The notes under the pieces are model-generated. The model was given only the letters and a program-made list of their open reading frames with translations. It made no database searches and was not told the DNA's origin. Made by a program: the position numbers and the translations under genes. Shown piece after piece: positions 36,139 through 44,036 of a stretch of DNA of 44,036 bases; the stretch's first letter is position 1; each line of letters begins with the position of its first letter. The stretch is from Victivallales bacterium. GTDB taxonomy: Bacteria > Verrucomicrobiota > Lentisphaeria > Victivallales > UBA1829. The stretch spans positions 1 to 44,036 of the forward strand of contig JAEEQN010000026.1 of assembly GCA_016285345.1 (NCBI GenBank), in the 5' to 3' direction.

Positions 36139-36184
36139 TGGTGGGCGCAGTAGAACTCGAATCTACGACCTCCACGATATCAAC
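36139..36184 (-). tRNA. 3' fragment of tRNA-Ile(GAU), probable attachment-site half
   Basis: Minus strand, 3' to 5': CCA (36139-36141), discriminator A, acceptor strand TGCGCCC (36149-36143), T arm GTAGA-TTCGAGT-TCTAC (36166-36150), variable AGGTC, anticodon 3' stem CGTGG (36176-36172) and loop TTGATAT with anticodon GAT. The expected partner CCACG on the 5' side is GCCCG, and no D arm or GGGCGCA acceptor strand follows up to 36215, so the gene is broken in the anticodon arm. Integrases often use exactly this stretch as crossover site. Confidence 0.75.
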
Positions 36185-36221
36185 GGGCATGAACGTATTG
36201 ATTTATAGACAATTGTAATGC

Positions 36222-36240
36222 TTTTCCGAGTTTTTCCGAG
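36222..36240. repeat. Short direct repeat beside the tRNA fragment
   Basis: TTTTCCGAG at 36222-36230 and again at 36232-36240, 10-bp period, about 40 bases inside the presumed element. Resembles the arm-type binding sites of tyrosine recombinases. The rest of 36241-36361 shows no gene. Confidence 0.45.
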
Positions 36241-36361
36241 TTTTCTGCTTTCATATAGCTTCATAAGTGTGCTTGTTTTCTGTTGTAGCAAGGTGCGTGT
36301 TGCCGTCGTATGTGCGCGCGAGCCTTGCACTATGGATATAAACACATCCCCACGGTATTGA

Positions 36362-37657
36362 TCATTTCGTCTCCCAAATACCGCCTCGTTTACCACCGAC
36401 TCTCTTCAGTTTCCCCATTTCCTTCAGATCTGAAATGATCTGTCCGATTCGAGCCTGGCTCAATTCGGCAGCCTCGGCGATTTCGCTCGTCTTGAATCGT
36501 GGATTATTGCGTATGATTTTCAGAACAGCCGCATGGGACTTCGGCAGATCATCGTAACTTGACTGTGCCATACTTGGCTCGAATGCGAAGGGAATCTTCA
36601 CCGTGATGTGATTGTCGGCCAGCTCGAAGGCATCTTTCCCGTAAACACTCACGATCTTGGGAACACCATGCCCGGTCTGTTCGACCATCCCAAGCTGCCC
36701 CATGATCTTTTGAAGCGAAAGATTGATCGGACGGGATATGCCAGCAAAGAATTCCTCCTTGGTGAAATCAACAGGAAGACCGCCAGTTGAAAGCACCTCG
36801 ATCCTGTCCGAGAAAATATAGATGGCAGGCGGCACATTTTTGATCCAGCGGTTGTGCAAGCAGGCATTGGTCCACGCCTCATCCAGGCAGTCAATGTCGA
36901 AAAGATGCGTCTCCGTGCGCGTCATTCCGCCATGAAGGTTCACGCGCACCTCATCCAGGGCAGACACATAATCGAACGCCTGTCTCATCGCGACCAGGAG
37001 GCATTTGTATCCGTATTCGTTGCGGGAGATCATTTCCTGCTTGTCGGTTCCTTTGAACCGGACGACTTTGATCGAACAGTTGTTGCTGTCGGACAGGGTT
37101 TCGGCGATATAGTTATAAGCACCGCTTTTGGTCAGCAGCCCCATGTTCCGCGCAAACGTGGCATCGTCAATGGTCAATCCCCGGCTGGCGTACAGGCGCT
37201 TCAGTTCATTGAAGGTAAGATCCTGATTGCTTGCTTCCGCGTTGGCGGCCATTGCAGCCGGATTTGAGAAGAACAGTTCCCCGAGCAGTTCCGGTTCGAT
37301 TATCTTATTCTCGCTGCCGACTCTGATTCTGTATTCTCCCGAAGCTGAGTAAGGTTTGTTATATCCCTCGGCCTCGACGACGATAATCGTTTCCGTTCCA
37401 TATTCCTCAAAATAGATTTTCGGAACAATGGTCGGCTTGACCGTCTCCGTGATACGCATTCCGATTTTCCGAATCGTTTCTATGCCCAGCGAACCCCTTA
37501 ATCCCAGAATCTCACCGTCATTGGAGACTCCGAAGTAAACTTTCCCCTTGCCGCCTTTGTTCAGCATGGCGGTCAATGCCACAATCCCCTTGTCCAGTTC
37601 AGACAAGGAACTTTTGAACTCCTGCGTTTCTGTTTCGTAGTGTCCGTTGACTTTCAT
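36362..37657 (-). CDS. AlbA_2 (Schlafen-type) domain protein with ATPase-like and winged-helix domains
   Basis: 431 aa. Residues about 1-130 are the AlbA_2 domain (ETQEFKSSLSELDKGIVALTAMLNKGGKGKVYFGVSNDGEI). About 240-370 is a HATPase_c_4-like region (DEAWTNACLHNRWIKNVPPAIYIFSDRIEVLSTGGLP, later GMVEQTGHGVPKIV). About 375-431 is a winged helix ending in GGIWETK. Such proteins are called ATP-dependent DNA helicase-related or transcriptional regulators; they occur often on mobile islands and their role is poorly known. AAGGAGGAG precedes the ATG. Lower GC than the housekeeping genes to its left. Confidence 0.82.
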   Translation of the reverse strand: MKVNGHYETETQEFKSSLSELDKGIVALTAMLNKGGKGKVYFGVSNDGEILGLRGSLGIETIRKIGMRITETVKPTIVPKIYFEEYGTETIIVVEAEGYNKPYSASGEYRIRVGSENKIIEPELLGELFFSNPAAMAANAEASNQDLTFNELKRLYASRGLTIDDATFARNMGLLTKSGAYNYIAETLSDSNNCSIKVVRFKGTDKQEMISRNEYGYKCLLVAMRQAFDYVSALDEVRVNLHGGMTRTETHLFDIDCLDEAWTNACLHNRWIKNVPPAIYIFSDRIEVLSTGGLPVDFTKEEFFAGISRPINLSLQKIMGQLGMVEQTGHGVPKIVSVYGKDAFELADNHITVKIPFAFEPSMAQSSYDDLPKSHAAVLKIIRNNPRFKTSEIAEAAELSQARIGQIISDLKEMGKLKRVGGKRGGIWETK

Positions 37658-37688
37658 GATCTCCTCCTTATAAGCTGATTACGACTTT

Positions 37689-37716
37689 AATATACAGCCA
37701 TTATATATTTTTTCAA
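37689..37716 (-). promoter_or_regulatory. Promoter of the AlbA_2 gene
   Basis: Minus strand TTGAAA (37716-37711), 16-bp spacer, TATATT (37694-37689). Confidence 0.6.
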
Positions 37717-37864
37717 GACTCAAAACCCAGTTTAAATATAGTTTTAATCTAGTTTTTTATATAGTCGTCAAAATACTCTCGAATTATTTATCCAATAACA
37801 GAACAGAAATGAGCTCAAAAATGCAGGATCCGGTATGAGAAAACGCAACAACTTCTCACTATAC

Positions 37865-37898
37865 TGCGAACTTTGCAGAAAAAGCTACAAAGTTCGCA
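37865..37898. repeat. Perfect 11-bp inverted repeat in AT-rich gap
   Basis: TGCGAACTTTG (37865-37875), 12-base spacer, CAAAGTTCGCA (37888-37898). It lies in the 411-base gap 37658-38068, which is AT-rich near 37.7-37.8 kb and holds only this and the AlbA_2 promoter. No T-tract follows on either strand, so it is not an obvious terminator. Confidence 0.6.
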
Positions 37899-38068
37899 TT
37901 AGAAGCTGGGACAATCCGGCATCTTGCGACATCTCTCCACAATTTCGACAGTCATGCCGCAACACTTGATTTCTTATTCGGAATAATTCCGAAAGAAATG
38001 TGATATTGTTCTGCAAGAAAGACGACCGTGAGGCGGGTTTGAGCCACCCCACGGCGAAAGCGTCCTCC

Positions 38069-38455
38069 TTACCCCGTCAGCTTTTGGCGAAGCTCAATGA
38101 CCGTTCGCGGACCGGATTTGATCATGATTTCCAGAATCTGCTTGATCTCCTCGGCATATTGGCGAGGCAACTGTTTCAATAGATCAAGGATCTCTGGGTC
38201 CTGCGAGCAGTTTCCGAGCGTATGCGGATTCGTTCCGTCAGCGAGGTTCAGGAAGTCGGGCAGGAGCAGCATCTTTTCACGCTTGGCCTCCAGGCTGGCG
38301 TGATTGCTGTAGAGCTTGGTCATCTCCGGCGTCATGTGGCCGACGATCCCCTGAACGATGTTCATCGGGATTCCGTACAGCGTCGGGTCCTTGGCCGAGG
38401 AGAAGAACCTGATCGGCAGGAGCAGCGTTCGCCCGGCTACATCCGGACGAACCAC
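38069..38455 (-). pseudogene. C-terminal remnant of a tyrosine recombinase (integrase)
   Basis: 128-codon open frame of which about residues 28-75 are recognisable: GIPMNIVQGIVGHMTPEMTK ending in LYSNHA. This is the last catalytic block of phage-type integrases, with His and the nucleophile Tyr nine residues apart (GH...LY). The RxxR/HxLR catalytic part that should precede it is absent; the upstream codons belong to other, decayed sequence. About 50 further residues after the motif (LEAKREKMLLLPDFL and on) fit an integrase tail. Not functional as it stands. Confidence 0.7.
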
Positions 38456-39005
38456 ATGGAGTTGCGGCCCCCCCCGTCTTTTCCATGAAAAACGATCTTG
38501 GGCATGCCGGGATGATACATGTTGAACGGATCAACCGCGGAGAGTTGCATCGCCTCTTTTTTTTCCGTAATACGGCTTGTCGAAGTCACGGGAGATGCCG
38601 AAGTGCTGAGCGCAGTAATTTGTCAGAAAGACCTCGGCGGTCGAGAGAACCCCCCTCCATTTTCGCCATTTCAGCACGTTCTGTTTCCGAACATGCCGCC
38701 AGGTCAAGTCCCACCGTTCGAGAGAAGATACTCAGGAGCGCAGATTCGCCGAGAAAAAAGGAGCAATTTTTTCCGTTGCTGTTGCGTTGCATGGGGGCGA
38801 GCAACATGCCACCGTTGACTCCCCAAAAATAGGAGTTGAAGTGACAGTCGTTGACGGAGAACAAATCGGCCGTCCTCGGTTTATCAGCAATACCGAGTTC
38901 CTTCCACTTCTCTGAAACAAACGCGCCGCGGAGAAACCTCTTTTCCTCCGTGTCACACAGCCGCCAACGCTCGGTATTGAACTCCTTGGTCTGCCGAGAA
39001 AACAA
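38437..39005 (-). pseudogene. Unrecognised gene broken by frame changes at homopolymer runs
   Basis: Three frames join into one continuous protein-like sequence if single bases are dropped at a G6 run (38650-38655 as C) and an A8 run (38557-38564 as T): FNTERWRLCDTEEKRFLRG, FSVNDCHFNSYFWGVNGGM, then VLSTAEVFLTNYCAQHFG, FDKPYYG, then LSAVDPFNMYHPGMPKIVFHG up to a stop at 38437-38439. A G8 run (38468-38475) lies just before the end. I do not recognise the family. Either a real pseudogene or homopolymer sequencing errors. Confidence 0.5.
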
Positions 39006-39153
39006 AATGTTTTCAAAGCGAGGGAATCAACGGGGCAAACCTTTTCTTCCGTCCGGTTGTTGACCAGATGGGAATGACGGGTAATCCGGAAGACTTTTCC
39101 TCATAAGAAAAAAACGAGGTGTCAGATTTTGTCCTTTTATTCAGTATATACCG

Positions 39154-39171
39154 ATTGGACAAATTGGACAA
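39154..39171. repeat. Tandem 9-mer upstream of the AIDA-repeat gene
   Basis: ATTGGACAA repeated twice without a gap, 28 bases before the start codon at 39200. Position suits a regulator site or a slippage-prone expression switch. Confidence 0.5.
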
Positions 39172-39199
39172 AAAAACAGAACGAAAGGCCCAAATCATT

Positions 39200-42100
39200 A
39201 TGGCACACTACATTATCCCCGAAATCATTTCCAACGGCGACACGTCGACCACAAGCGGTATCGTTCTCAATGCAGACGATTTGCTGGAAATCCAAAACGG
39301 CGGTGTGGCGACTGACGTCACGTTCAACTCCGGCGGAATCATTTTGGTTTCTTCCGGCGGCGTGGTGGACAATGCCATGGTCAACGTCGGTGGATACATG
39401 GAAGTCAAGAAAGGTGCTTCGGCGACCGGGATTGTGGAGAACGGCGGCTGGGTGGATGTGCAGGAAGGCGCGACTGTCTCTTTCACATCGAATACGTTCA
39501 GCGGACTGACACTGAATGTTAATCAGAGCGCAACGGTCCATACCGGTACGACGGCGAATGACATTACAGTGAATCCCGGCGGTTATCTTGATATCGCTTT
39601 CGGCGGTACGGCAACGGCGATCCTTGAAAACGGCGGCAACGTATGGGTCCATGACGACGCCTGGACAAATGTCACGTTCATTCCCAACGTCCTGTCTGGC
39701 CTGGTCCTCTCCCAAAATGTCACCTTGCATTCCGGGACTACGGCGGTTCAGATCACGTTCTCGGGGGACTATAAGGGGGATTTCATGATCTGCTCCGGGG
39801 GCATAGCAAACGAAACCATGCTGGAGGGAGGCAGAATCATTGTCTACTCCGGCGGCACGGCGAATGAGACCGTGGTCAACGGTAATCGCATGACTGTTTC
39901 TTCCGGCGGCCTGGCGAACGGCACGGTGGTCAATTCCAACGGCGGCATGGAAGTTGGCGGCACGGCGAACGGCACGGTGGTCAATTTCTACGGCAGTATG
40001 TATGTTTTCGAAGGCGGCCTGGCGGACGGCACTGTGGTCAGTTACAAGGGCAACATGTGGGTTTCCTCCGGCGGCACGGCAAACAATACCACAGTTGCCA
40101 AAGGCGGCAGCATGACCGTCTCTTCCGGCGGCATGGCGAACAACATCACGGTTTCCTCCGGCGGGAGCATGTGGGTTTCCTCCGGCGGGGTTGTGAACGG
40201 CGCGGTCCTTTACCGGAACTTTACAGTCAACGATGGCGTTGTCATAAACTCCGCCACGGTCAATTCCGGTGGAAGCATGGAAGTCAAGGGCGGAGGCGTG
40301 GCAGACCATGCCGCGGTCAACGTCGGCGGCAGCATGCAGGTCAGGTCCGGCGGCGTAGCAGACAATGCCACGGTCAACGTCGGCGGCAGCATGTCGGTAG
40401 ACAACGGCGGCACGGCCACCGGCATTGTGGAAAACGGCGGCTGGGTACGCCTCTGGAACAGAAATGACGCGAACGTGACATTCCAGGCGAACACATTCAG
40501 CGGGCTGACCCTGGGCGACAAGCAGAGCGCCTCAGTCCACGCGGGCACGACCGCGACCGAAACGACTCTTGAAAAAGGGGCCCGTCTGGAAGTCTACAGC
40601 GGCGGAGTGGCAGATCATGCCACGGTCAATTCCGATGGCAGCATGCGGGTCTCTTCCGGCGGCGTGGCGAACGAGACCACGGTCAATGCCGGCGGAAATC
40701 TTTCGGTCACCGGCGGCGTGGCGGAAAAGACACACGTGAGCAGCGGGGGCGTTTTGTCCGTGGGGAACGGGGGATATGCCGGATTGACGAGTCTGGAATA
40801 TCGAGGACAGATGGAGGTTTTGAATGGGGGCGTGGCACGGGATGTGACGATGAACCGCGCGACGACGATTCGCGTAACAGGCGGAACCGTCGAAGGGATC
40901 ACGGTTATCGGAGACATGAGTTCGACGCGATATATTTACATTTCGGACAACGGTTTAGTCCTGAACGTGTCCCAGACCGGGGACAGCGAGATCGTCATAT
41001 CGGATGGCGGGAAGCTGAGAAACGTGGAAGAAGCGGGAGGGAACATTCACGTGCAGTCCGGCGGGACGCTGGAATCGGCGAACTGCACCGGGACGGTGTA
41101 TGTTTATGAATCAGGGCTGGTCCAGGATATTCAGGTCACCAACCTTTTCGGAGGCATGACAATCTACGGCGGAGGATATGCCAGAAGGATACAGGCTGGG
41201 GGAACGGTCCATGTGTCGAGCGGCGGGATACTGGAGGATTCGGACATCACTCGCACACTCCATGTATCAAGCGGCGGGACCGCGATCGGGATCAGGAAGA
41301 ACTCCTGGGACGATTTCAACGTGCTGGAAGGCGGATTGAGTCTTGAAGCGCAGATCATATGCGGACCGCAGAACGTATTGTCCGGAGGTATCGCGAGCGC
41401 CACGGAACTAGCCGGAAGCGGCAGTCAGATCGTGATGTCCGGCGGTTCGGTGAAGGAAACGACGCTGAACAACGGCGGATTCCTGATCGTGAGTCGAGGC
41501 GGCGTGGCAACGGATGTCCAAGCCGTACGGGACGGCGTGATACAGGTTGAAAGCGGCGGCAGACTTCGGAATGTGAGCCTGAACACGTACAACATGATGA
41601 TCGTGTCGGACGGCGGCAAGGCGGAAGACGCGAATGTGGCATCCGGGGGAGTGGTGTATCTGCTGAACGGCGCGGTCCTCGGAGGACATCTGCAACTGTC
41701 CGAGGGCGCGGTCATGTCGGCATACGAGGGAAGCGTGATCGATTTCGACCTCGGCGAAGCGAACAACACGACTGCGCTCGTCAACGACTTGAGCGTCATT
41801 GCCGGTGCGCCAAGTTATACGATCACGGTTCCGGCAGAGATCGCGGAAGGGGAGTATCTGCTTGCGGACGGCGCGACGGAGTTCAACGGCGTCATCACGG
41901 TACAGGATGAGACGATGCGCTACGGCACGCTGAGCGTGGAGAATCCGCTTGTCCATGGCTGGAACACCTATGCGCTGAACCTCAATAACGGTTCGCTCTC
42001 CCTGACGGTCGCAAGGAACGATGTCTATCATGAAGCGGAACAGAACGAACCGGAAGAAATCATTGTGAGCTCAGGTGCGGAGATTCCGTCCGAGGAAACG

Positions 42101-44036
42101 CTGGTCTGGGAAAACACGGGCGATATCGTCCGCATCACAAGCGGCGCAGTCCTCAGAGACGTGGAAATCCCCTGGGGCGGCACGCTGATCCTGGAAGAAG
42201 GCGCGATCCTGCAGGGGACGGTCAGGCTCGGCACCGACGTGCGTGCAAACGGCATCGTGAACGCGACGGATGCGAATCTGGAACTTGACATATCCAAGCG
42301 TAAAGAGGAATACGGGATCCTGCTGGACAACCTTGCGTTTGTCACGGCGGCCGCCCTCTCCGTGATCGTGGACCCGGATCAGAATAAAGGCGAATACATC
42401 CTGGCCGGAAACGCACAGGAATTCGATGGCGTGCTAACAGTAAAAAGCACAGACGGGATGAACCGCGGGACCATTTCCGAGGAACAGGAAACGCTTGATT
42501 ACGACATCACCCGGTACATACTGACAAAGAATGAAAAGAACGAACTGGTTTTCATCGTGTCGTCAAATATCCCGGACGAGACGGATTACATCCTCCTGTA
42601 CAAAAACGGACGGCTTGTACTGGCCGAGGAATCCGAATACGAACTGACGCTTTCCGGGCAGAACGAGTTCGACCAGATGATCGTCCTGGCCAATGGATGC
42701 GCGGAACAAATCACACTGGGGGGCGGCGGTCTCCTGACCGTGAAAGCCGGTGGAAGAGCTGCGGGAGTAAGGCAGGCGGAAGGCGGGTCGCTGCGGTTTG
42801 ATTATGCGGAAGGCGATACGACCGTGATCGACGGATTCAATCAGGGCGGCGCGTTCTTTGTCGGGAATAATGTGCTGGAAAATGTACGCGGGGAAAACGT
42901 GACTGTCACCGGCAATGTCTCGGTGCGGGATTACGGGGGATCCGGCAGATTTGAAGCCCGTGACGGCGTGAGCATCACGGGAGCATTGCACAGTGAAGAA
43001 CTGGTTCTCTCCGATGTAACGATGGAAGGCGTTTCCGTCAGCACAGACCATGCCTCCTTCCATTCCGGCAACCGTATTGATCATTGTCGGCTGGACGGAA
43101 GGGGGACCATAAATGTTATGAGCGAGGAAACATACAATTACTGGTTCTACGGCGGCACGAACGTATCCAACTCCGTTTTTACAGCGCCCACAGTCCTTTG
43201 TTCCGGCGCAAGTGTGTCCGATTCCGTTTTCAAGTCATATGTCAGCCTCCTTGGCGGGACGCTTTCCAATGTGGCGTTCGATCTGGCGGATTATCAGACA
43301 ACCAGATTCAAAGTCATGGGCCATGTCACATGCGAAGGTGATCTGCTCTTTACGAAACAGCCTGAATACAGGGGCGGTTTCTTTGATATGAACGGTCATT
43401 CGGCCATCATGGACTATACGGGACGGGAAGACAGGGATGAAGCGATGATCCGGCGGGACGCTTTCTCCGAAGATACGGTATTTCAGCTGAATCTGAACGA
43501 AGACCAGGTGATCGGGACGTATGCGATCGCAACAGGGGCCGCACAGGGAATCATCGATACCTATCATATCAGCGTCAACGGGAGCATCATCGGAACGATC
43601 GACGGAAACAACCGGGAATTCGTGAACGGCAACTACAGCTATGCGATGTCCTCCGAAGACGGGAATATTTTCCTGACCGTTGACATTTCCGACGATGCGG
43701 AAGAGTCTTATTCCGTCGTGTGGTATGATGCGGACAGGACGATCCGTCACAGCGCCGTCGCGTCGGAATTGACGATCGGAACGGATGCCTTTCCCCTGGC
43801 TCTTGTACGAAACAATGGAGCATTGAACAATGCGACGTTGGGATCCGGCGGCGTCCTGAAAGTAAAGAAAGGCGGGAGGGTTGCGGGACTGCGGCAGGAG
43901 GAAGGCGGATCGCTGCGGTTTGATTATGCGGAAGGCGATACGACCGTGATCGACGGATTCAATCAGGGCGGCGCGTTCTTTGTCGGGAATAATGTGCTGG
44001 AAAATGTACGCGGGGAAAACGTGACTGTCACCGGCA
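39200..44036 (+). CDS. Giant AIDA-repeat surface protein, N-terminal 1,612 codons (cut by window edge)
   Basis: No stop in frame from the ATG at 39200 to the window end. The protein is built of 16-20-residue units of the form SSGGxAxxTxVNxGGxMxV, a beta-helix repeat of AIDA/pertactin-like passengers. Residues about 75-125, 135-190 and 403-452 are copies of a spacer module (ATGIVENGGWV...NTFSGLTL...HAGTTA). Three larger modules (about 865-935, 1050-1120, 1430-1500; GEYLLADGATEFNGVITV type) divide the array. The N-terminus MAHYIIPEIISNGDTST is not a signal peptide. AAAGG precedes the ATG. Probably a secreted adhesin; the export route is not visible. C-terminus outside the window. Confidence 0.85.
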   Translation, partial: MAHYIIPEIISNGDTSTTSGIVLNADDLLEIQNGGVATDVTFNSGGIILVSSGGVVDNAMVNVGGYMEVKKGASATGIVENGGWVDVQEGATVSFTSNTFSGLTLNVNQSATVHTGTTANDITVNPGGYLDIAFGGTATAILENGGNVWVHDDAWTNVTFIPNVLSGLVLSQNVTLHSGTTAVQITFSGDYKGDFMICSGGIANETMLEGGRIIVYSGGTANETVVNGNRMTVSSGGLANGTVVNSNGGMEVGGTANGTVVNFYGSMYVFEGGLADGTVVSYKGNMWVSSGGTANNTTVAKGGSMTVSSGGMANNITVSSGGSMWVSSGGVVNGAVLYRNFTVNDGVVINSATVNSGGSMEVKGGGVADHAAVNVGGSMQVRSGGVADNATVNVGGSMSVDNGGTATGIVENGGWVRLWNRNDANVTFQANTFSGLTLGDKQSASVHAGTTATETTLEKGARLEVYSGGVADHATVNSDGSMRVSSGGVANETTVNAGGNLSVTGGVAEKTHVSSGGVLSVGNGGYAGLTSLEYRGQMEVLNGGVARDVTMNRATTIRVTGGTVEGITVIGDMSSTRYIYISDNGLVLNVSQTGDSEIVISDGGKLRNVEEAGGNIHVQSGGTLESANCTGTVYVYESGLVQDIQVTNLFGGMTIYGGGYARRIQAGGTVHVSSGGILEDSDITRTLHVSSGGTAIGIRKNSWDDFNVLEGGLSLEAQIICGPQNVLSGGIASATELAGSGSQIVMSGGSVKETTLNNGGFLIVSRGGVATDVQAVRDGVIQVESGGRLRNVSLNTYNMMIVSDGGKAEDANVASGGVVYLLNGAVLGGHLQLSEGAVMSAYEGSVIDFDLGEANNTTALVNDLSVIAGAPSYTITVPAEIAEGEYLLADGATEFNGVITVQDETMRYGTLSVENPLVHGWNTYALNLNNGSLSLTVARNDVYHEAEQNEPEEIIVSSGAEIPSEETLVWENTGDIVRITSGAVLRDVEIPWGGTLILEEGAILQGTVRLGTDVRANGIVNATDANLELDISKRKEEYGILLDNLAFVTAAALSVIVDPDQNKGEYILAGNAQEFDGVLTVKSTDGMNRGTISEEQETLDYDITRYILTKNEKNELVFIVSSNIPDETDYILLYKNGRLVLAEESEYELTLSGQNEFDQMIVLANGCAEQITLGGGGLLTVKAGGRAAGVRQAEGGSLRFDYAEGDTTVIDGFNQGGAFFVGNNVLENVRGENVTVTGNVSVRDYGGSGRFEARDGVSITGALHSEELVLSDVTMEGVSVSTDHASFHSGNRIDHCRLDGRGTINVMSEETYNYWFYGGTNVSNSVFTAPTVLCSGASVSDSVFKSYVSLLGGTLSNVAFDLADYQTTRFKVMGHVTCEGDLLFTKQPEYRGGFFDMNGHSAIMDYTGREDRDEAMIRRDAFSEDTVFQLNLNEDQVIGTYAIATGAAQGIIDTYHISVNGSIIGTIDGNNREFVNGNYSYAMSSEDGNIFLTVDISDDAEESYSVVWYDADRTIRHSAVASELTIGTDAFPLALVRNNGALNNATLGSGGVLKVKKGGRVAGLRQEEGGSLRFDYAEGDTTVIDGFNQGGAFFVGNNVLENVRGENVTVTG
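42791..42914 (+). repeat. Long identical direct repeat, copy 1
   Basis: Identical over 124 bases to 43913-44036, offset 1,122 bp (374 codons), in frame. About 25 bases to the left are also similar but with several substitutions. Encodes LRFDYAEGDTTVIDGFNQGG and the next 21 residues. Confidence 0.95.
43913..44036 (+). repeat. Long identical direct repeat, copy 2 (runs off the window)
   Basis: Second copy of the 42791-42914 repeat; identity continues to the last base, so the full length is unknown. Confidence 0.95.

Noticed and set aside
36139..36215. A complete tRNA gene
   Set aside because: The 5' acceptor strand GGGCGCA, D arm and anticodon 5' stem cannot be found in the required distance.
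36163..36396. 77-codon minus-strand frame between the tRNA fragment and the AlbA_2 gene
   Set aside because: It runs into the tRNA fragment and overlaps the end of the AlbA_2 gene; no ribosome site or family resemblance.
39013..39198. 61-codon minus-strand frame just upstream of the AIDA-repeat gene
   Set aside because: It is antisense to the leader of the large gene and shows no family pattern.

Overview
The window looks like chromosome from a Gram-negative, host- or gut-associated bacterium with moderately high GC. I place it in the PVC group, most likely Lentisphaerota (Victivallis-like). The evidence is an LptD outer-membrane assembly protein and a signal peptidase II, a DksA-type zinc finger carrying a histone-H1-like lysine/alanine tail and sitting directly before lspA (a gene order I recall from chlamydiae), a TRL-family lipoprotein, and a very large AIDA-repeat protein of the kind that is abundant in Victivallis genomes. 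The phylum is an inference; no rRNA gene is present.

Layout. 1-3.4 kb: an L-arabinose catabolic operon on the minus strand (araB-araD-araA, with araA cut by the window edge) behind a long, foldable leader. 3.4-4.8 kb: an LplT-like MFS transporter. 4.8-9.4 kb: a minus-strand operon glgC / HD hydrolase / TauE-SafE permease / YihY. 9.4-13.7 kb: a DUF2339-DUF3999 envelope pair. 13.9-16.5 kb: feoA-feoB. 16.5-17.7 kb: azlC-azlD exporter. 17.7-18.9 kb: a small lipoprotein and a LexA-like repressor with a damaged autoprotease. 19-21.9 kb: an ApgM-type mutase, prmC and a TRL lipoprotein. 22.3-23.9 kb: a PHP phosphoesterase and trmB. 23.9-26.5 kb: dksA-like, lspA, miaA. 26.6-34.5 kb: lptD, lysA, mreB, ruvB, a family-2 glycosyltransferase and a polysaccharide deacetylase. 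34.7-36 kb: ackA.

From about 36.14 kb the character changes. A 3' fragment of a tRNA-Ile(GAU) gene, still followed by what looks like its own terminator, marks a probable integration boundary. Beyond it lie short direct repeats, an AlbA_2/ATPase regulator, an AT-rich stretch with a perfect 11-bp inverted repeat, decayed genes including the C-terminal end of a tyrosine recombinase, and the start of a giant AIDA-repeat surface protein that is open for at least 1,612 codons and runs off the window. I read 36.14 kb to the right edge as an integrated island or its remnant.

Most genes follow readable sigma70-type promoters (TTGAAA/TTGACT/TTGATT, 16-17 bp, TATATT or TATAGT) and good AGGAG-type ribosome sites, so operon boundaries can be read with fair confidence. 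A family of intergenic hairpins (three clear copies with compensatory base changes between arms, plus a shared 11-mer in the ara leader) is the best candidate for an undescribed repeat or RNA element.
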